In this document: piece after piece, positions 51,214-59,710 of the stretch | Layout: each line of letters opens with the position of its first letter | How positions within the stretch are numbered: the first letter of the stretch is position 1 | DNA from: Streptomyces sp. 3214.6 | GTDB lineage: Bacteria > Actinomycetota > Actinomycetes > Streptomycetales > Streptomycetaceae | NCBI RefSeq assembly: GCF_900129855.1 | Contig: NZ_LT670819.1 | Span: 4,216,001 to 4,280,000 of the forward strand | Direction: 5' to 3' | Length of the DNA: 64,000 nt | The notes under the pieces: generated by a model | What the model was told of the DNA's origin: nothing | The model's database searches: none | The model's input: the letters and a program-made list of their open reading frames with translations, nothing else | Position numbers and translations under genes: made by a program

Positions 51214-51990
51214 ATGGCCACCGCCGCACCGTCCGCCGCGTCCCGCATCGCCGTCGTCACCGGTGCGAGCAGCGGAATCGGCGCCGCCACCGCCCGCCGG
51301 CTCGCCGCGGCCGGCTACCGGGTCGTCCTCACCGCCCGCCGCAAGGACCGCATCGAGGCACTCGCGGAGGAGATCAACGCAGCGGGCCGGTCGGCGACGG
51401 CGTACCAGCTGGACGTGACGGACCGTGCGGCGGTCGACGAGTTCGCGACGGCCTTCAAGACCATCGGCGTGCTGGTCAACAACGCGGGCGGCGCGCTCGG
51501 GGCCGACCCGGTGGCCACCGGCGACCCGGCCGACTGGCGCACGATGTACGAGACGAACGTCCTCGGCACCCTCAACGTCACCCAGGCCCTGCTCCCGAAG
51601 CTGGTGGCGAGCGGCGACGGCACCGTCGTCGTCATCTCCTCGACCGCCGGCCATGGCACGTACGAGGGCGGCGCGGGCTACGTCGCCGCCAAGCACGGCG
51701 CGCACGTCCTCGCCGAGACCCTCCGCCTGGAGATCGTCGGCCAGCCGGTCCGCGTCATCGAGATCGCCCCCGGCATGGTCAAGACCGACGAGTTCGCCCT
51801 CACCCGCTTCGGCGGCGACACGGAGAAGGCGACGAAGGTGTACGAGGGCGTGGCCGAACCCCTGACGGCCGACGACGTGGCGGACACGATCACCTGGGCG
51901 GTGACCCGCCCCAGCCACGTCAACGTCGACCTCCTCGTCCTGCGCCCCCGCGCCCAGGCGTCGAACACGAAGGTCCACCGGGAACTGTGA
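51214..51990 (+). CDS. Short-chain dehydrogenase/reductase
   Basis: 258 residues from the ATG at 51214 (AGGAGCACCTC upstream). Classical SDR: TGASSGIG (14-21), NNAGG (about 89-93), catalytic Ser in VVISSTAGH (about 137-138) and YVAAKHG with Tyr and Lys (about 152-156). NADP preference is suggested by TARRKD after the second strand. Close to the YdfG/serine-dehydrogenase-like group. The start of the next gene overlaps its stop. Confidence 0.93.
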   Translation: MATAAPSAASRIAVVTGASSGIGAATARRLAAAGYRVVLTARRKDRIEALAEEINAAGRSATAYQLDVTDRAAVDEFATAFKTIGVLVNNAGGALGADPVATGDPADWRTMYETNVLGTLNVTQALLPKLVASGDGTVVVISSTAGHGTYEGGAGYVAAKHGAHVLAETLRLEIVGQPVRVIEIAPGMVKTDEFALTRFGGDTEKATKVYEGVAEPLTADDVADTITWAVTRPSHVNVDLLVLRPRAQASNTKVHREL

Positions 51991-52184
51991 TGCCCGACCA
52001 GGAGGAGAAGAACGAGGCCGACGACACCGACGGGGCGGGCGAGCGGGCGAAGTCGCTCGAACAGGCCCGCCTGATCCAGGAGACGAAGAACGAACGCCAC
52101 ATGTGGGTCTTCCTGGCGTACTTCCTCTTCGGTATCCACGTCATCGCCTTCGTGATGATCTACGCGGTCCGCCACGCGAAGTAG
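51990..52184 (+). CDS. Small single-helix membrane protein
   Basis: 64 residues; ATG overlaps the SDR stop (TGATG at 51988-51992). An acidic, charged N-terminus (1-38) is followed by one membrane helix (MWVFLAYFLFGIHVIAFVMIYAV, about 38-60). Probably co-translated with the SDR. It resembles short Streptomyces proteins of the DUF6126 kind, but I am not sure of the family. Confidence 0.75.
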   Translation: MPDQEEKNEADDTDGAGERAKSLEQARLIQETKNERHMWVFLAYFLFGIHVIAFVMIYAVRHAK

Positions 52185-52188
52185 CGCT

Positions 52189-52494
52189 CTACGACCCCGT
52201 ACAGGTCGGATCGTCCACGATCACCGCGTTGGCCGGGATGATGACGACCTCGTCCTCGTCCTCCGCCTGCACGAACTTCGTCGTGGCGTAGCCCCGCTTG
52301 CCCTTGCCCACGCACTTGGTGGCGAGGTTCCCGAACCCGTCGGGGAAGTTGTAGACCTCGGCCGGGGTGTTCTCCCCCGCCTTCCCCGCCACCGGGGCGT
52401 CGGCCTTGCCCCGTTCGTCGTAGTACTCCTGCGAACACCCGCCGAGCAGCAGAGCGAGCACAAGCGCGGTGCCGACGGCCGTCAGCCGCCGCAC
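52189..52494 (-). CDS. Small lipoprotein, second of a tandem pair
   Basis: 101 residues from a GTG at 52494 that overlaps the end of its paralogue by 13 bp. Lipobox LLLGGC, then QEYYDERGKADAPVAGKAGENTPAEVYNFPDGFGNLATKCVG, almost the same as the upstream gene, and a Glu/Asp-rich stretch (QAEDEDEVVIIPAN). Probably surface-exposed. A single conserved Cys pair (KCVG... PTCTGS). Confidence 0.85.
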   Translation of the reverse strand: MRRLTAVGTALVLALLLGGCSQEYYDERGKADAPVAGKAGENTPAEVYNFPDGFGNLATKCVGKGKRGYATTKFVQAEDEDEVVIIPANAVIVDDPTCTGS

Positions 52495-52775
52495 GTCTTG
52501 TCCTCGACGATCTGCACGTTGGACGGCCCGGTCGCGTTGGTCGTCACATACGCCCGGAACCCGTGCCCCACGCACTTGGTGGCGAGGTTCCCGAACCCGT
52601 CGGGCATGTTGAACACCTCGGCGGCAGTGTTGTCCCCCGCCTTCCCCTGCACCGGGGCGTCCCCCTTGCCCCGCTCGTCGTTGTACTCCTGCGAACAGCC
52701 GGCGAGAGCCCCCACCCCCACCAACACCAGCCCCACAAACCAGACCGACGCACGCATCCGCTGACAACGCCCCAT
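52482..52775 (-). CDS. Small lipoprotein, first of a tandem pair
   Basis: 97 residues from the ATG at 52775. Signal peptide with lipobox VGALAGC, then QEYNDERGKGDAPVQGKAGDNTAAEVFNMPDGFGNLATKCVG, nearly identical to the next gene, which arose by duplication. The ends differ (NATGPSNVQIVEDKTCGG). No known function; the family seems widespread in Streptomyces as tandem pairs. A start at ATG 52757 is also possible. Confidence 0.85.
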   Translation of the reverse strand: MGRCQRMRASVWFVGLVLVGVGALAGCSQEYNDERGKGDAPVQGKAGDNTAAEVFNMPDGFGNLATKCVGHGFRAYVTTNATGPSNVQIVEDKTCGG

Positions 52776-52930
52776 CGAAGAACCCCCGTATCCCCGCACT
52801 CCTGTACGACTACTACTTTCAGGACAACGCCCACCCCCGCCCCGGTTCCCACTCCCCCATAAGGTCCTGTCCGTGGACAGACCAACGCCGAGTCGGCTGC
52901 TGAGCATTGAGCAAGCGAGCAGTGAGCAAG

Positions 52931-52957
52931 AGGCCCGAGCCGTAACGGCTTGGGCCT
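52931..52957. terminator. Terminator after the rtcB-like gene
   Basis: AGGCCCGAGCC (52931-52941) pairs with GGCTTGGGCCT (52947-52957), an 11-bp stem with one G-U and a 5-nt loop, 11 bp beyond the stop of the leftward rtcB-like gene. Confidence 0.75.
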
Positions 52958-52967
52958 CTCGCCTATT

Positions 52968-54161
52968 TCAACCCTTCACGCACACGACCTGCTTCAGCTT
53001 CGCCACGACCTGCACCAGGTCCCGCTGCTGATCGATGACCTGCTCGATCGGCTTGTAGGCACCCGGGATCTCGTCCACGACGCCGGAGTCCTTACGGCAC
53101 TCCACGCCCCGCGTCTGCTCCTCCAGGTCCGTCGTCGTGAAGCGACGCTTCGCCGCGTTGCGGCTCATCCGCCGACCGGCACCGTGCGACGCCGAGTTGA
53201 AGGCCTTCTCGTTGCCGAGACCCTTCACGATGTACGAGCCCGTGCCCATCGAACCCGGGATGATGCCGTACTCACCGGCCCTGGCGCTGATCGCCCCCTT
53301 ACGGGTGACGAGCAGGTCCATGCCGTCGTAACGCTCTCGGTTCACGTAGTTGTGATGACAGCTCACCTCGGGCTCGAAGGTCACCCGGGCCTTCTTGAAC
53401 TCCCTGCGGAGAACGTCCTTGAACAGACCCATCATGATCGATCGGTTGTACTTCGCGTACTCCTGAGCCCAGTAGAGATCATTCTGGTAGGCCGCCATCT
53501 GCGGAGTGTCCGCGACGAACACGGCAAGATCGCGATCGATCAGCCCTTGGTTGTGCGGAAGCTTCTGAGCCACGCCGATGTGATGCTCGGCCAGTTCCTT
53601 GCCAATGTTCCGGGAGCCGGAGTGGAGCATGAGCCAGACCGATCCGTCACCACTGATGCAAACTTCTGCGAAGTGATTTCCGGATCCGAGCGTCCCCATC
53701 TGCTTCATGGCGCGCTCGTGACGGAATTTGACCGCTTCAGCGACTCCTTCGAACCGCCCCCAGAAGTCGTCCCACCCCGCGGTGGCCATCCCATGGAACC
53801 GCCCCGGCTCGACGGGACTGTCGTGCATTCCCCGGCCCACCGGAATGGCCTGCTCGATCTTCGAGCGCAGCCGGGACAGGTCGCCGGGCAGGTCGTTCGC
53901 CGTCAATGACGTCTTGACCGCCGACATTCCGCAGCCGATGTCCACCCCCACCGCCGCAGGACACACAGCACCCTGCATCGCGATGACCGAGCCGACCGTC
54001 GCGCCCTTGCCGTAGTGGACGTCCGGCATGACCGCCAGGCCCTTGATCCACGGGAGGGTGGCGACGTTGCGGAGCTGCTGCAGTGCGCCCTCCTCGACCG
54101 ACGTCGGGTCGGTCCACATGCGGATGGGTACCTTCGCGCCCGGCATTTCCACGTACGACAT
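52968..54161 (-). CDS. rtcB: RtcB-family RNA ligase
   Basis: 397 residues from the ATG at 54161. The family is unmistakable: PWIKGLAVMPDVHYGKGATVGSVIAM (about 38-63), VGVDIGCGMSAVKTSL with the metal Cys (about 77), GTLGSGNHFAEVC (about 166), LMLHSGSRNIG (about 189), EVSCHHNYVNRE (His about 271-272) and ASHGAGRRMSR with the guanylylated His (about 330). RtcB joins 2',3'-cyclic phosphate to 5'-OH RNA ends. It is the short actinobacterial form. No archease gene is adjacent. Confidence 0.95.
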   Translation of the reverse strand: MSYVEMPGAKVPIRMWTDPTSVEEGALQQLRNVATLPWIKGLAVMPDVHYGKGATVGSVIAMQGAVCPAAVGVDIGCGMSAVKTSLTANDLPGDLSRLRSKIEQAIPVGRGMHDSPVEPGRFHGMATAGWDDFWGRFEGVAEAVKFRHERAMKQMGTLGSGNHFAEVCISGDGSVWLMLHSGSRNIGKELAEHHIGVAQKLPHNQGLIDRDLAVFVADTPQMAAYQNDLYWAQEYAKYNRSIMMGLFKDVLRREFKKARVTFEPEVSCHHNYVNRERYDGMDLLVTRKGAISARAGEYGIIPGSMGTGSYIVKGLGNEKAFNSASHGAGRRMSRNAAKRRFTTTDLEEQTRGVECRKDSGVVDEIPGAYKPIEQVIDQQRDLVQVVAKLKQVVCVKG

Positions 54162-54406
54162 TTCGCCCTCATTCCCCCGGAAACAAACAGAAGCCATAGA
54201 TCGCAAAACCAGGGCCAAGGTCAGTGAAAAGGGACGACGGACCGGCATCCACGGCGTTGCGTGCGATACACATTGTCTGCAGGGGCCACCCCCGCCCGGC
54301 AAGCGATTAACCAGCGGGGACACTGGGACACCCACCCCTCGGAGCCACCGCTCACCGCCGTTCACCGCCGTCCATCACCGTTCATCACCGTCGAGAGGAG
54401 CCGACC

Positions 54407-55243
54407 GTGCAGCGGAAGGCCTACGTACCCGGTGTCGTCGTGCTCCTCGCGGCGCTGCTGGCAGGCTGCACCGGCGGCTCGGACAAGGGCGGCTCGACGG
54501 ACAACTCCAACCCGGGCCAGGCCGGCACGTCCGCCGCCGCCGCCCAGCCGGGCAAGTACGCCACGCTGCCGGAGGCCTGCGGCGTCGTCAGCCGGAACAC
54601 GCTCGACTCCCTTCTCCCCGGCATCAAGCAGCTCACCGACGAGACCCGGCGCACGGCGGCCTACGCGGGCGAGGCGACGCTGACGTACGACACGGACCGC
54701 AAGGTGGGTTGCCGTTGGAAGGTGGAGTCCTCGGACGCGACCGACCATCTTTTCGTCGACTTCGAGCGCGTCGTCTCCTACGACAACGCCGTCAGCGACG
54801 ACAGCCAGGCGGAGGCCCTCTTCGCGAAGAAGGTGACCGCCGCCGACCTTCCGGAGCCCCTCCCCTCCACGAGCGCGAACCCCTCCGCGACGGCCACCCT
54901 CTCCCCCTCCCCTGCTACCTCTGCCCCTGCTTCCCCCTCCCCCTCCGCCTCCCTCTCCGCCACCGGCTCCGCCTCCCCCTCCTCCACCGTCGCGGCCGTC
55001 GACGTCCAGCCCCGGCTCCTGGACGATCTGGGCGACGAGGCGTTCATCGACGACGTGCTCAACAGTTCCGGTTCGACGGCCAAGCAGCGCACGGTGACTG
55101 TGGCGTTCCGCACGTCGAACGTCATCGTGACGATCGAGTACGAGGAGCAGCCGGCGACCGTGGGCGTGGTCCCGGACAGCAAGGAAATGCAGGACAAGGC
55201 CCGGAAACTGGCCGCACAGCTGTCCGACTCCCTGGCCGGTTGA
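54407..55243 (+). CDS. DUF3558-like lipoprotein
   Basis: 278 residues from a GTG with GAGGAG upstream. Lipobox LLAGC (Cys about 21). The DUF3558-type domain starts at YATLPEACGVVSRNTLDSLLPG (about 49-70) and includes VGCRWKVESS; a Ser/Pro/Ala-rich insert (about 148-195) separates it from the last strand-helix part (TVAFRTSNVIVTIEYEE). Outer-surface lipoprotein of unknown role; the next gene is a paralogue on the same strand. Confidence 0.85.
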   Translation: MQRKAYVPGVVVLLAALLAGCTGGSDKGGSTDNSNPGQAGTSAAAAQPGKYATLPEACGVVSRNTLDSLLPGIKQLTDETRRTAAYAGEATLTYDTDRKVGCRWKVESSDATDHLFVDFERVVSYDNAVSDDSQAEALFAKKVTAADLPEPLPSTSANPSATATLSPSPATSAPASPSPSASLSATGSASPSSTVAAVDVQPRLLDDLGDEAFIDDVLNSSGSTAKQRTVTVAFRTSNVIVTIEYEEQPATVGVVPDSKEMQDKARKLAAQLSDSLAG

Positions 55244-55361
55244 GGCCACTTCGGCCCTGTCCGCCTCGCCCTCGCAAAGGCTTTGAAGCGGAACCGCACA
55301 GAGTCTTCACCGCGTACCGTGGCCCCTCGGACCCGATCCGACCGCAGGAACCACGAGCGTC

Positions 55362-56357
55362 ATGAGTGAAGGAACCATGCAGCGACGAGCCCAGCGTGAC
55401 GGCCAGTTTGACCAGTGTGAGCAGCGTGACGAGCGCGTGGTGCGTGCCGGAGGGCTGAACCGCCTCCTGGCCGCCGCGGTGGCCGTCCCGGTGATGCTGA
55501 TCGCCGCGGGCTGCTCCTCGGACTCCGGCTCCGACTCCGGCAAGGACGCGCAGGACACGAGCGCCACGACCGGCTCCGGTTCGGGTGACTCGGCGGCGAG
55601 TGCCGCGCCGACCGTGCAGGCGGCGGCGTACAAGACGCTGCCGCAGGCGTGTGCGGTGCTGTCGAAGAAGACGCTGACGGAGCTGGTGCCGAAGGGGTCG
55701 GCCAAGGGCAAGGAGGGGACGTCCAGCGACACGGGTGCGCGGGCGAGCTGTTCCTGGTCGAGTCTGGCCAACAACGGTGTGAAGGGCTCGCAGTTCCGGT
55801 GGCTGAACGTGTCCCTGTTGCGTTTCGAGTCGGATGCGACGACCGGCGACGGCGCGTCGCAGGCGAAGACGTACTACGCGAAGCAGGTCAAGGACGCGCA
55901 GGTGGTGTCGGGCGCGAAGAACACGAAGGCGACGCCGGTGGCCGGCACGGGCGACGAGGCGACGCTGGTGCGCTACGACCTGAAGAAGTCGGAAGGCGCT
56001 TTCAAGCAGCAGACGGTTGTGGCGCGCGTCGAGAACGTCGTCGTCACGCTGGACTACAACGGGGCCGGTCTGGCGGGTGACAAGACGCCGAGCGCGGACA
56101 CGTTGACGAAGTCGGCGGAGAAGGCGGTGAAGGAGGCGGTGGCCGCGGTGCAGTCGGCCAACGGCGAGGGTGGCGGCGGGAGTTCGGGCGCGTCGCCGTC
56201 GGGCCCGGCCGCCCCGTCCCCCTCCGCTGCGGGTTCGAAGGCGGCCTCTCCGACAGCGAAGGCGTCGCCGTCCGCGGCTCCGTCCACGTCGGCGTCGGCG
56301 GCGGCGTCGAAGGCGGCCGCGGCGGCTCCGAAGGCGGCCGCTTCGGCGAAGAGCTGA
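55362..56357 (+). CDS. DUF3558-like lipoprotein with Ala/Ser/Pro-rich tail
   Basis: 331 residues. A long N-terminus (1-34) precedes the signal helix and lipobox LIAAGC (Cys about 51). Domain: YKTLPQACAVLSKKTLTELVPKG (about 87-109), ASCSWSSLANNG, then VARVENVVVTLDYNGAGLAG. The last 65 residues are a low-complexity Ser/Ala/Pro/Lys spacer that could reach into the cell wall. An internal start at ATG 55377 is possible. Paralogue of the previous gene. Confidence 0.84.
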   Translation: MSEGTMQRRAQRDGQFDQCEQRDERVVRAGGLNRLLAAAVAVPVMLIAAGCSSDSGSDSGKDAQDTSATTGSGSGDSAASAAPTVQAAAYKTLPQACAVLSKKTLTELVPKGSAKGKEGTSSDTGARASCSWSSLANNGVKGSQFRWLNVSLLRFESDATTGDGASQAKTYYAKQVKDAQVVSGAKNTKATPVAGTGDEATLVRYDLKKSEGAFKQQTVVARVENVVVTLDYNGAGLAGDKTPSADTLTKSAEKAVKEAVAAVQSANGEGGGGSSGASPSGPAAPSPSAAGSKAASPTAKASPSAAPSTSASAAASKAAAAAPKAAASAKS

Positions 56358-56433
56358 CGGACCGGCAACGCGTGCGCCGCACACATGTGCCACCCTGTTG
56401 CGCGCAAGAACACGCAAGGGGAGGGGAGTACGG

Positions 56434-57747
56434 GTGTCCGCGCCAATACAGCTGACCCGGATGCACCGCGTTCTCATCGGCGTGGTGGTGACCGGCGCCG
56501 TGATCATCGCCGGCATCGGCTTCGCCGGTTCGTACGCGGCGGTCCGTGAGCTGGCTCTGAAGAAGGGCTTCGGGAACTTCTCCTATGTGTTCCCGATCGG
56601 CATCGACGCGGGTATCTGCGTCCTGCTGGCCCTGGACCTGCTGCTGACGTGGATCCGCATCCCCTTCCCGCTGCTACGTCAGACGGCGTGGCTGCTGACG
56701 GCGGCGACGATCGCGTTCAACGGTGCCGCCGCGTGGCCGGACCCGCTGGGCACGGGCATGCACGCGGTGATCCCGGTCCTGTTCGTGGTCGCGGTGGAGG
56801 CGGCGCGGCATGCGATCGGCCGGATCGCGGACATCACGGCGGACAAGCACATGGAGGGCGTGCGCATCACGCGCTGGCTGCTCTCCCCGGTGCCGACGTT
56901 CCTCCTGTGGCGACGGATGAAGCTGTGGGAGCTGCGGTCCTACGACCAGGTGATCAAGCTGGAGCAGGAACGTCTCGTCTACCGGGCGCGGCTGCATTCC
57001 CGTTTCGGCCGGGCGTGGCGTCGTAAGGCTCCGGTGGAGTCCCTGATGCCTCTGCGCCTGGCCCGTTACGGTGTCCCGCTGGCGGAGACGGCCCCGGCGG
57101 GCCTGGCGGCGGCAGGCATAGAACCGGTCCTGCTGCCCCCGATGCCGGCGCAGACGCAGGCAGCCCAGCCCCAGCCCCAGACGCAGCTGCAGACACAGGC
57201 ACTGGCATCCCAGCAGGGGCCGCAGGGGCTGCAGGAGCTGGCGGCGGCCCCGGCGCAGCAACAACAACCGCAGCCGCAGCCGCAGGCACAGCCGCCCGTG
57301 CCGCCCGAGGAGGACCAGAGTCCCTGGTTCCAGTCGCCGCACGAGGTGCAGTACCAGGGCGGCTACGACCCCACGTACGACCCCTCGGAGCAGTACGCCC
57401 AGTGGTATGCGGAGCAGCAGCAGGCCGAGCAGTACACGGACCAGTACCAGGAGGAGCCCCCGGCTCAGGAGCCCTCTCCGGAGGAGACGGGTTCGTTCCC
57501 CATCCCGGTGGTGCCGGGCCGCAGCCGCGAGCTCGGTGAGGGCGGCGGTTCTCCGGAGCCGACCGAGGAGGACTACTACATGGTCTTCAAGAAGTCGATC
57601 GACGGCAGCTACCCCACGTCGGGTCAGCTGCGGGACGACGTGGAAGCGACGTTCGGCGTAACGATTCCGCAGCGTGAGGCCGACCGCATGGTCAACCGCT
57701 TCACCAACCGCCACACGGCGGAGCTGCAGGAAGACCACATCGCCTGA
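56434..57747 (+). CDS. DUF2637 membrane protein with Gln/Pro-rich cytoplasmic region
   Basis: 437 residues from the GTG at 56434 (AGGGGAGGGGAG just upstream). Four membrane helices in the first 130 residues (VLIGVVVTGAVIIAGIGFAGSY; YVFPIGIDAGICVLLALDLLL; LLTAATIAFNGAAAW; HAVIPVLFVVAVEAAR) form the DUF2637 domain, related to plasmid SpdB-type spread proteins. Then a basic region, a long Gln/Pro-rich stretch (about 220-330) and a C-terminal helical domain (DYYMVFKKSIDGSYPTSGQLRDDVEATFGV...) like a small winged helix. A role in DNA transfer or regulation is possible but unproved. Confidence 0.86.
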   Translation: MSAPIQLTRMHRVLIGVVVTGAVIIAGIGFAGSYAAVRELALKKGFGNFSYVFPIGIDAGICVLLALDLLLTWIRIPFPLLRQTAWLLTAATIAFNGAAAWPDPLGTGMHAVIPVLFVVAVEAARHAIGRIADITADKHMEGVRITRWLLSPVPTFLLWRRMKLWELRSYDQVIKLEQERLVYRARLHSRFGRAWRRKAPVESLMPLRLARYGVPLAETAPAGLAAAGIEPVLLPPMPAQTQAAQPQPQTQLQTQALASQQGPQGLQELAAAPAQQQQPQPQPQAQPPVPPEEDQSPWFQSPHEVQYQGGYDPTYDPSEQYAQWYAEQQQAEQYTDQYQEEPPAQEPSPEETGSFPIPVVPGRSRELGEGGGSPEPTEEDYYMVFKKSIDGSYPTSGQLRDDVEATFGVTIPQREADRMVNRFTNRHTAELQEDHIA

Positions 57748-57754
57748 GACAGGA

Positions 57755-57785
57755 AGAAGGGGCCCTCAGAACGAGGGCCCCTTCT
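57755..57785. terminator. Bidirectional terminator between the DUF2637 gene and lysS
   Basis: AGAAGGGGCCCTC (57755-57767) and GAGGGCCCCTTCT (57773-57785) make a perfect 13-bp stem with a 5-nt loop. It sits 7 bp past one stop and 10 bp past the other in a convergent gap. Confidence 0.88.
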
Positions 57786-57795
57786 CCACTGCCGC

Positions 57796-59559
57796 TTACT
57801 CCCCGAGCAGGGCCCGCACCCGCTCCTGTCCGACCGCGAGCAGCAGCGTGGGCAGCCGCGGTCCCGTGTCACGCCCCACCAGCAGGTGGTAGAGCAGCGC
57901 GAAGAACGTCCGTTGGGCGGTCTTGATCTCCGGCGGGAGTTCCTTGGGGGTGGCGTCGGCGGGGAACCCGGCCTGCACCTTGGGCACGCCGTAGACGAGG
58001 TGGGTGAGGCCGTCCAGCGACCAGTTCTCGGCGAGGCCGTCGAGCAGCAGCCGCAGCGACTGCTGGGAGGCCTCGTCGAGGGACTTCAGCAGTTCGGCGT
58101 CGGGCTCCTCGCGCACGATGGTGCGCTGGTCGGCGGGGACGTGGTTGTTGATCCACGCCTCGGCCTTGTCGTACCGCGGCCGGGCCTCGTCGAGCGAGCC
58201 GATCGGGTTCTCGGGGTCGAGCTCGCTGAGGATCCGCAGCGCCTGGTCCTGGTGCCCGGCGGTGATGTCGGCGACGGAGGCCAGCGTCCGGTACGGCAGC
58301 GGTCGCGCCGTGCGCGGCAGGTCGCCGCCAGCCGTGCGCACCGCACGCGAGTGCGCGGCGACGTCGGCCGGCAGGGCGGAGCCGTCGGCGACCTTGCCGT
58401 CGAGCTTGTCCCACTCGTCGTAGAGGCGCTGGATCTCCTGGTCGAAGGCGATCTTGAAGGACTGGTTGGGGCGGCGGCGGGCGTACAGCCAGCGCAGGAG
58501 CTGCGGCTCCATGATCTTCAGGGCGTCGCCGGGGGTGGGCACGCCACCGCGAGAGGACGACATCTTCGCCATGCCGCTGATCCCCACGAAGGCGTACATG
58601 GGTCCGATGGGCTGCTTGCCGCCGAAGATCCCGACGATCTGCCCGCCGACCTGGAACGAGGAGCCGGGGGACGAGTGGTCGACGCCGGAGGGCTCGAACA
58701 CGACGCCCTCGTAGGCCCAGCGCATGGGCCAGTCGACCTTCCAGACCAGCTTGCCGCGGTTGAACTCGTTGAGCCGGACGGTCTCGGAGAAGCCGCACGC
58801 GGTGCAGGAGTACGTGAGCTCGGTCGTGTCGTCGTCATAGGAGGTGACCGTGGTGAGGTCCTTGTCGCAGTTGCCGCAGTACGGCTTGTACGGGAAGTAC
58901 CCCACGGACCCGGCCCCGGACGAGCCGTCGTCCTCGGCGGCCGCGCCGGACCCCTCGGCGGCCTCCAGCTCGGCCTCGTCGACGGGCTTCTGCTGCTTCT
59001 GCTTCGCCGGGGCCTTCTTGGTGCGGTACTGGTCGAGGATCGCGTCGATCTCGGCGCGGTGCCTGATGGCGTGCAGGATCTGCTCGCGGTAGACGCCGGC
59101 GGTGTACTGGGCGGTCTGGCTGATCCCGTCGAACTCCACGCCGAGCTCGGCGAGCGCCTCGATCATGGCGGCCTTGAAGTGCTCGGCCCAGTTCGGGTAC
59201 GTCGAGCCGGCGGGGGCCGGGACGGAGGTCAGCGGCTTGCCGATGTGCTCGGCCCACGACTCGTCGACGCCCGCGATGCCGGCCGGGACCTTCCGGTAGC
59301 GGTCGTAGTCGTCCCAGGAGATCAGGTGGCGGACCTGGTACCCGCGGCGGCGGATCTCGTCGGCGACGAGGTGCGGGGTCATGACCTCACGCAGGTTGCC
59401 CAGGTGGATCGGCCCGGAGGGGGAGAGCCCGGAGGCTACGACGACGACCGGAGCGGTAGCGACTGATGTCACTGTGCCGGGGGCTCGGCGTTCCGACTCC
59501 TCGATGACCTCATCCGCGAAACGGGAGACCCAGTCGGTGGTCTCGGTGCTCTGAGCCAC
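57796..59559 (-). CDS. lysS: Lysyl-tRNA synthetase, class I type
   Basis: 587 residues from the GTG at 59559; a second in-frame GTG at 59568 lies too close to the GAGG. Class I traits: HIGH-type SGLSPSGPIHLGNLREV (about 39-55), KMSKS-type AKMSSSRGGVP, and a zinc ribbon CGNC...CTAC between them. Alpha-helical anticodon region follows to the end (LLAVGQERVRALLGE). Streptomycetes use this archaeal-type enzyme as a lysine charger, so it is likely the housekeeping LysRS. An acidic/Gln-Lys insert lies around 175-215. It is divergent from argS. Confidence 0.93.
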   Translation of the reverse strand: MAQSTETTDWVSRFADEVIEESERRAPGTVTSVATAPVVVVASGLSPSGPIHLGNLREVMTPHLVADEIRRRGYQVRHLISWDDYDRYRKVPAGIAGVDESWAEHIGKPLTSVPAPAGSTYPNWAEHFKAAMIEALAELGVEFDGISQTAQYTAGVYREQILHAIRHRAEIDAILDQYRTKKAPAKQKQQKPVDEAELEAAEGSGAAAEDDGSSGAGSVGYFPYKPYCGNCDKDLTTVTSYDDDTTELTYSCTACGFSETVRLNEFNRGKLVWKVDWPMRWAYEGVVFEPSGVDHSSPGSSFQVGGQIVGIFGGKQPIGPMYAFVGISGMAKMSSSRGGVPTPGDALKIMEPQLLRWLYARRRPNQSFKIAFDQEIQRLYDEWDKLDGKVADGSALPADVAAHSRAVRTAGGDLPRTARPLPYRTLASVADITAGHQDQALRILSELDPENPIGSLDEARPRYDKAEAWINNHVPADQRTIVREEPDAELLKSLDEASQQSLRLLLDGLAENWSLDGLTHLVYGVPKVQAGFPADATPKELPPEIKTAQRTFFALLYHLLVGRDTGPRLPTLLLAVGQERVRALLGE

Positions 59560-59710
59560 GATCGGCACGTCCTCTTGTTCTGAGTTGCTCGGAAGGCTTG
59601 CTGACGGGCTCATTCTCCCAGACGGCCCCGCGCCCGGGAAAACCGCTTTACCCCCCATGGGATACTGGCCGTGTCTATCCATCCCCACCAGGAGAACGGC
59701 ACCCACTCCC

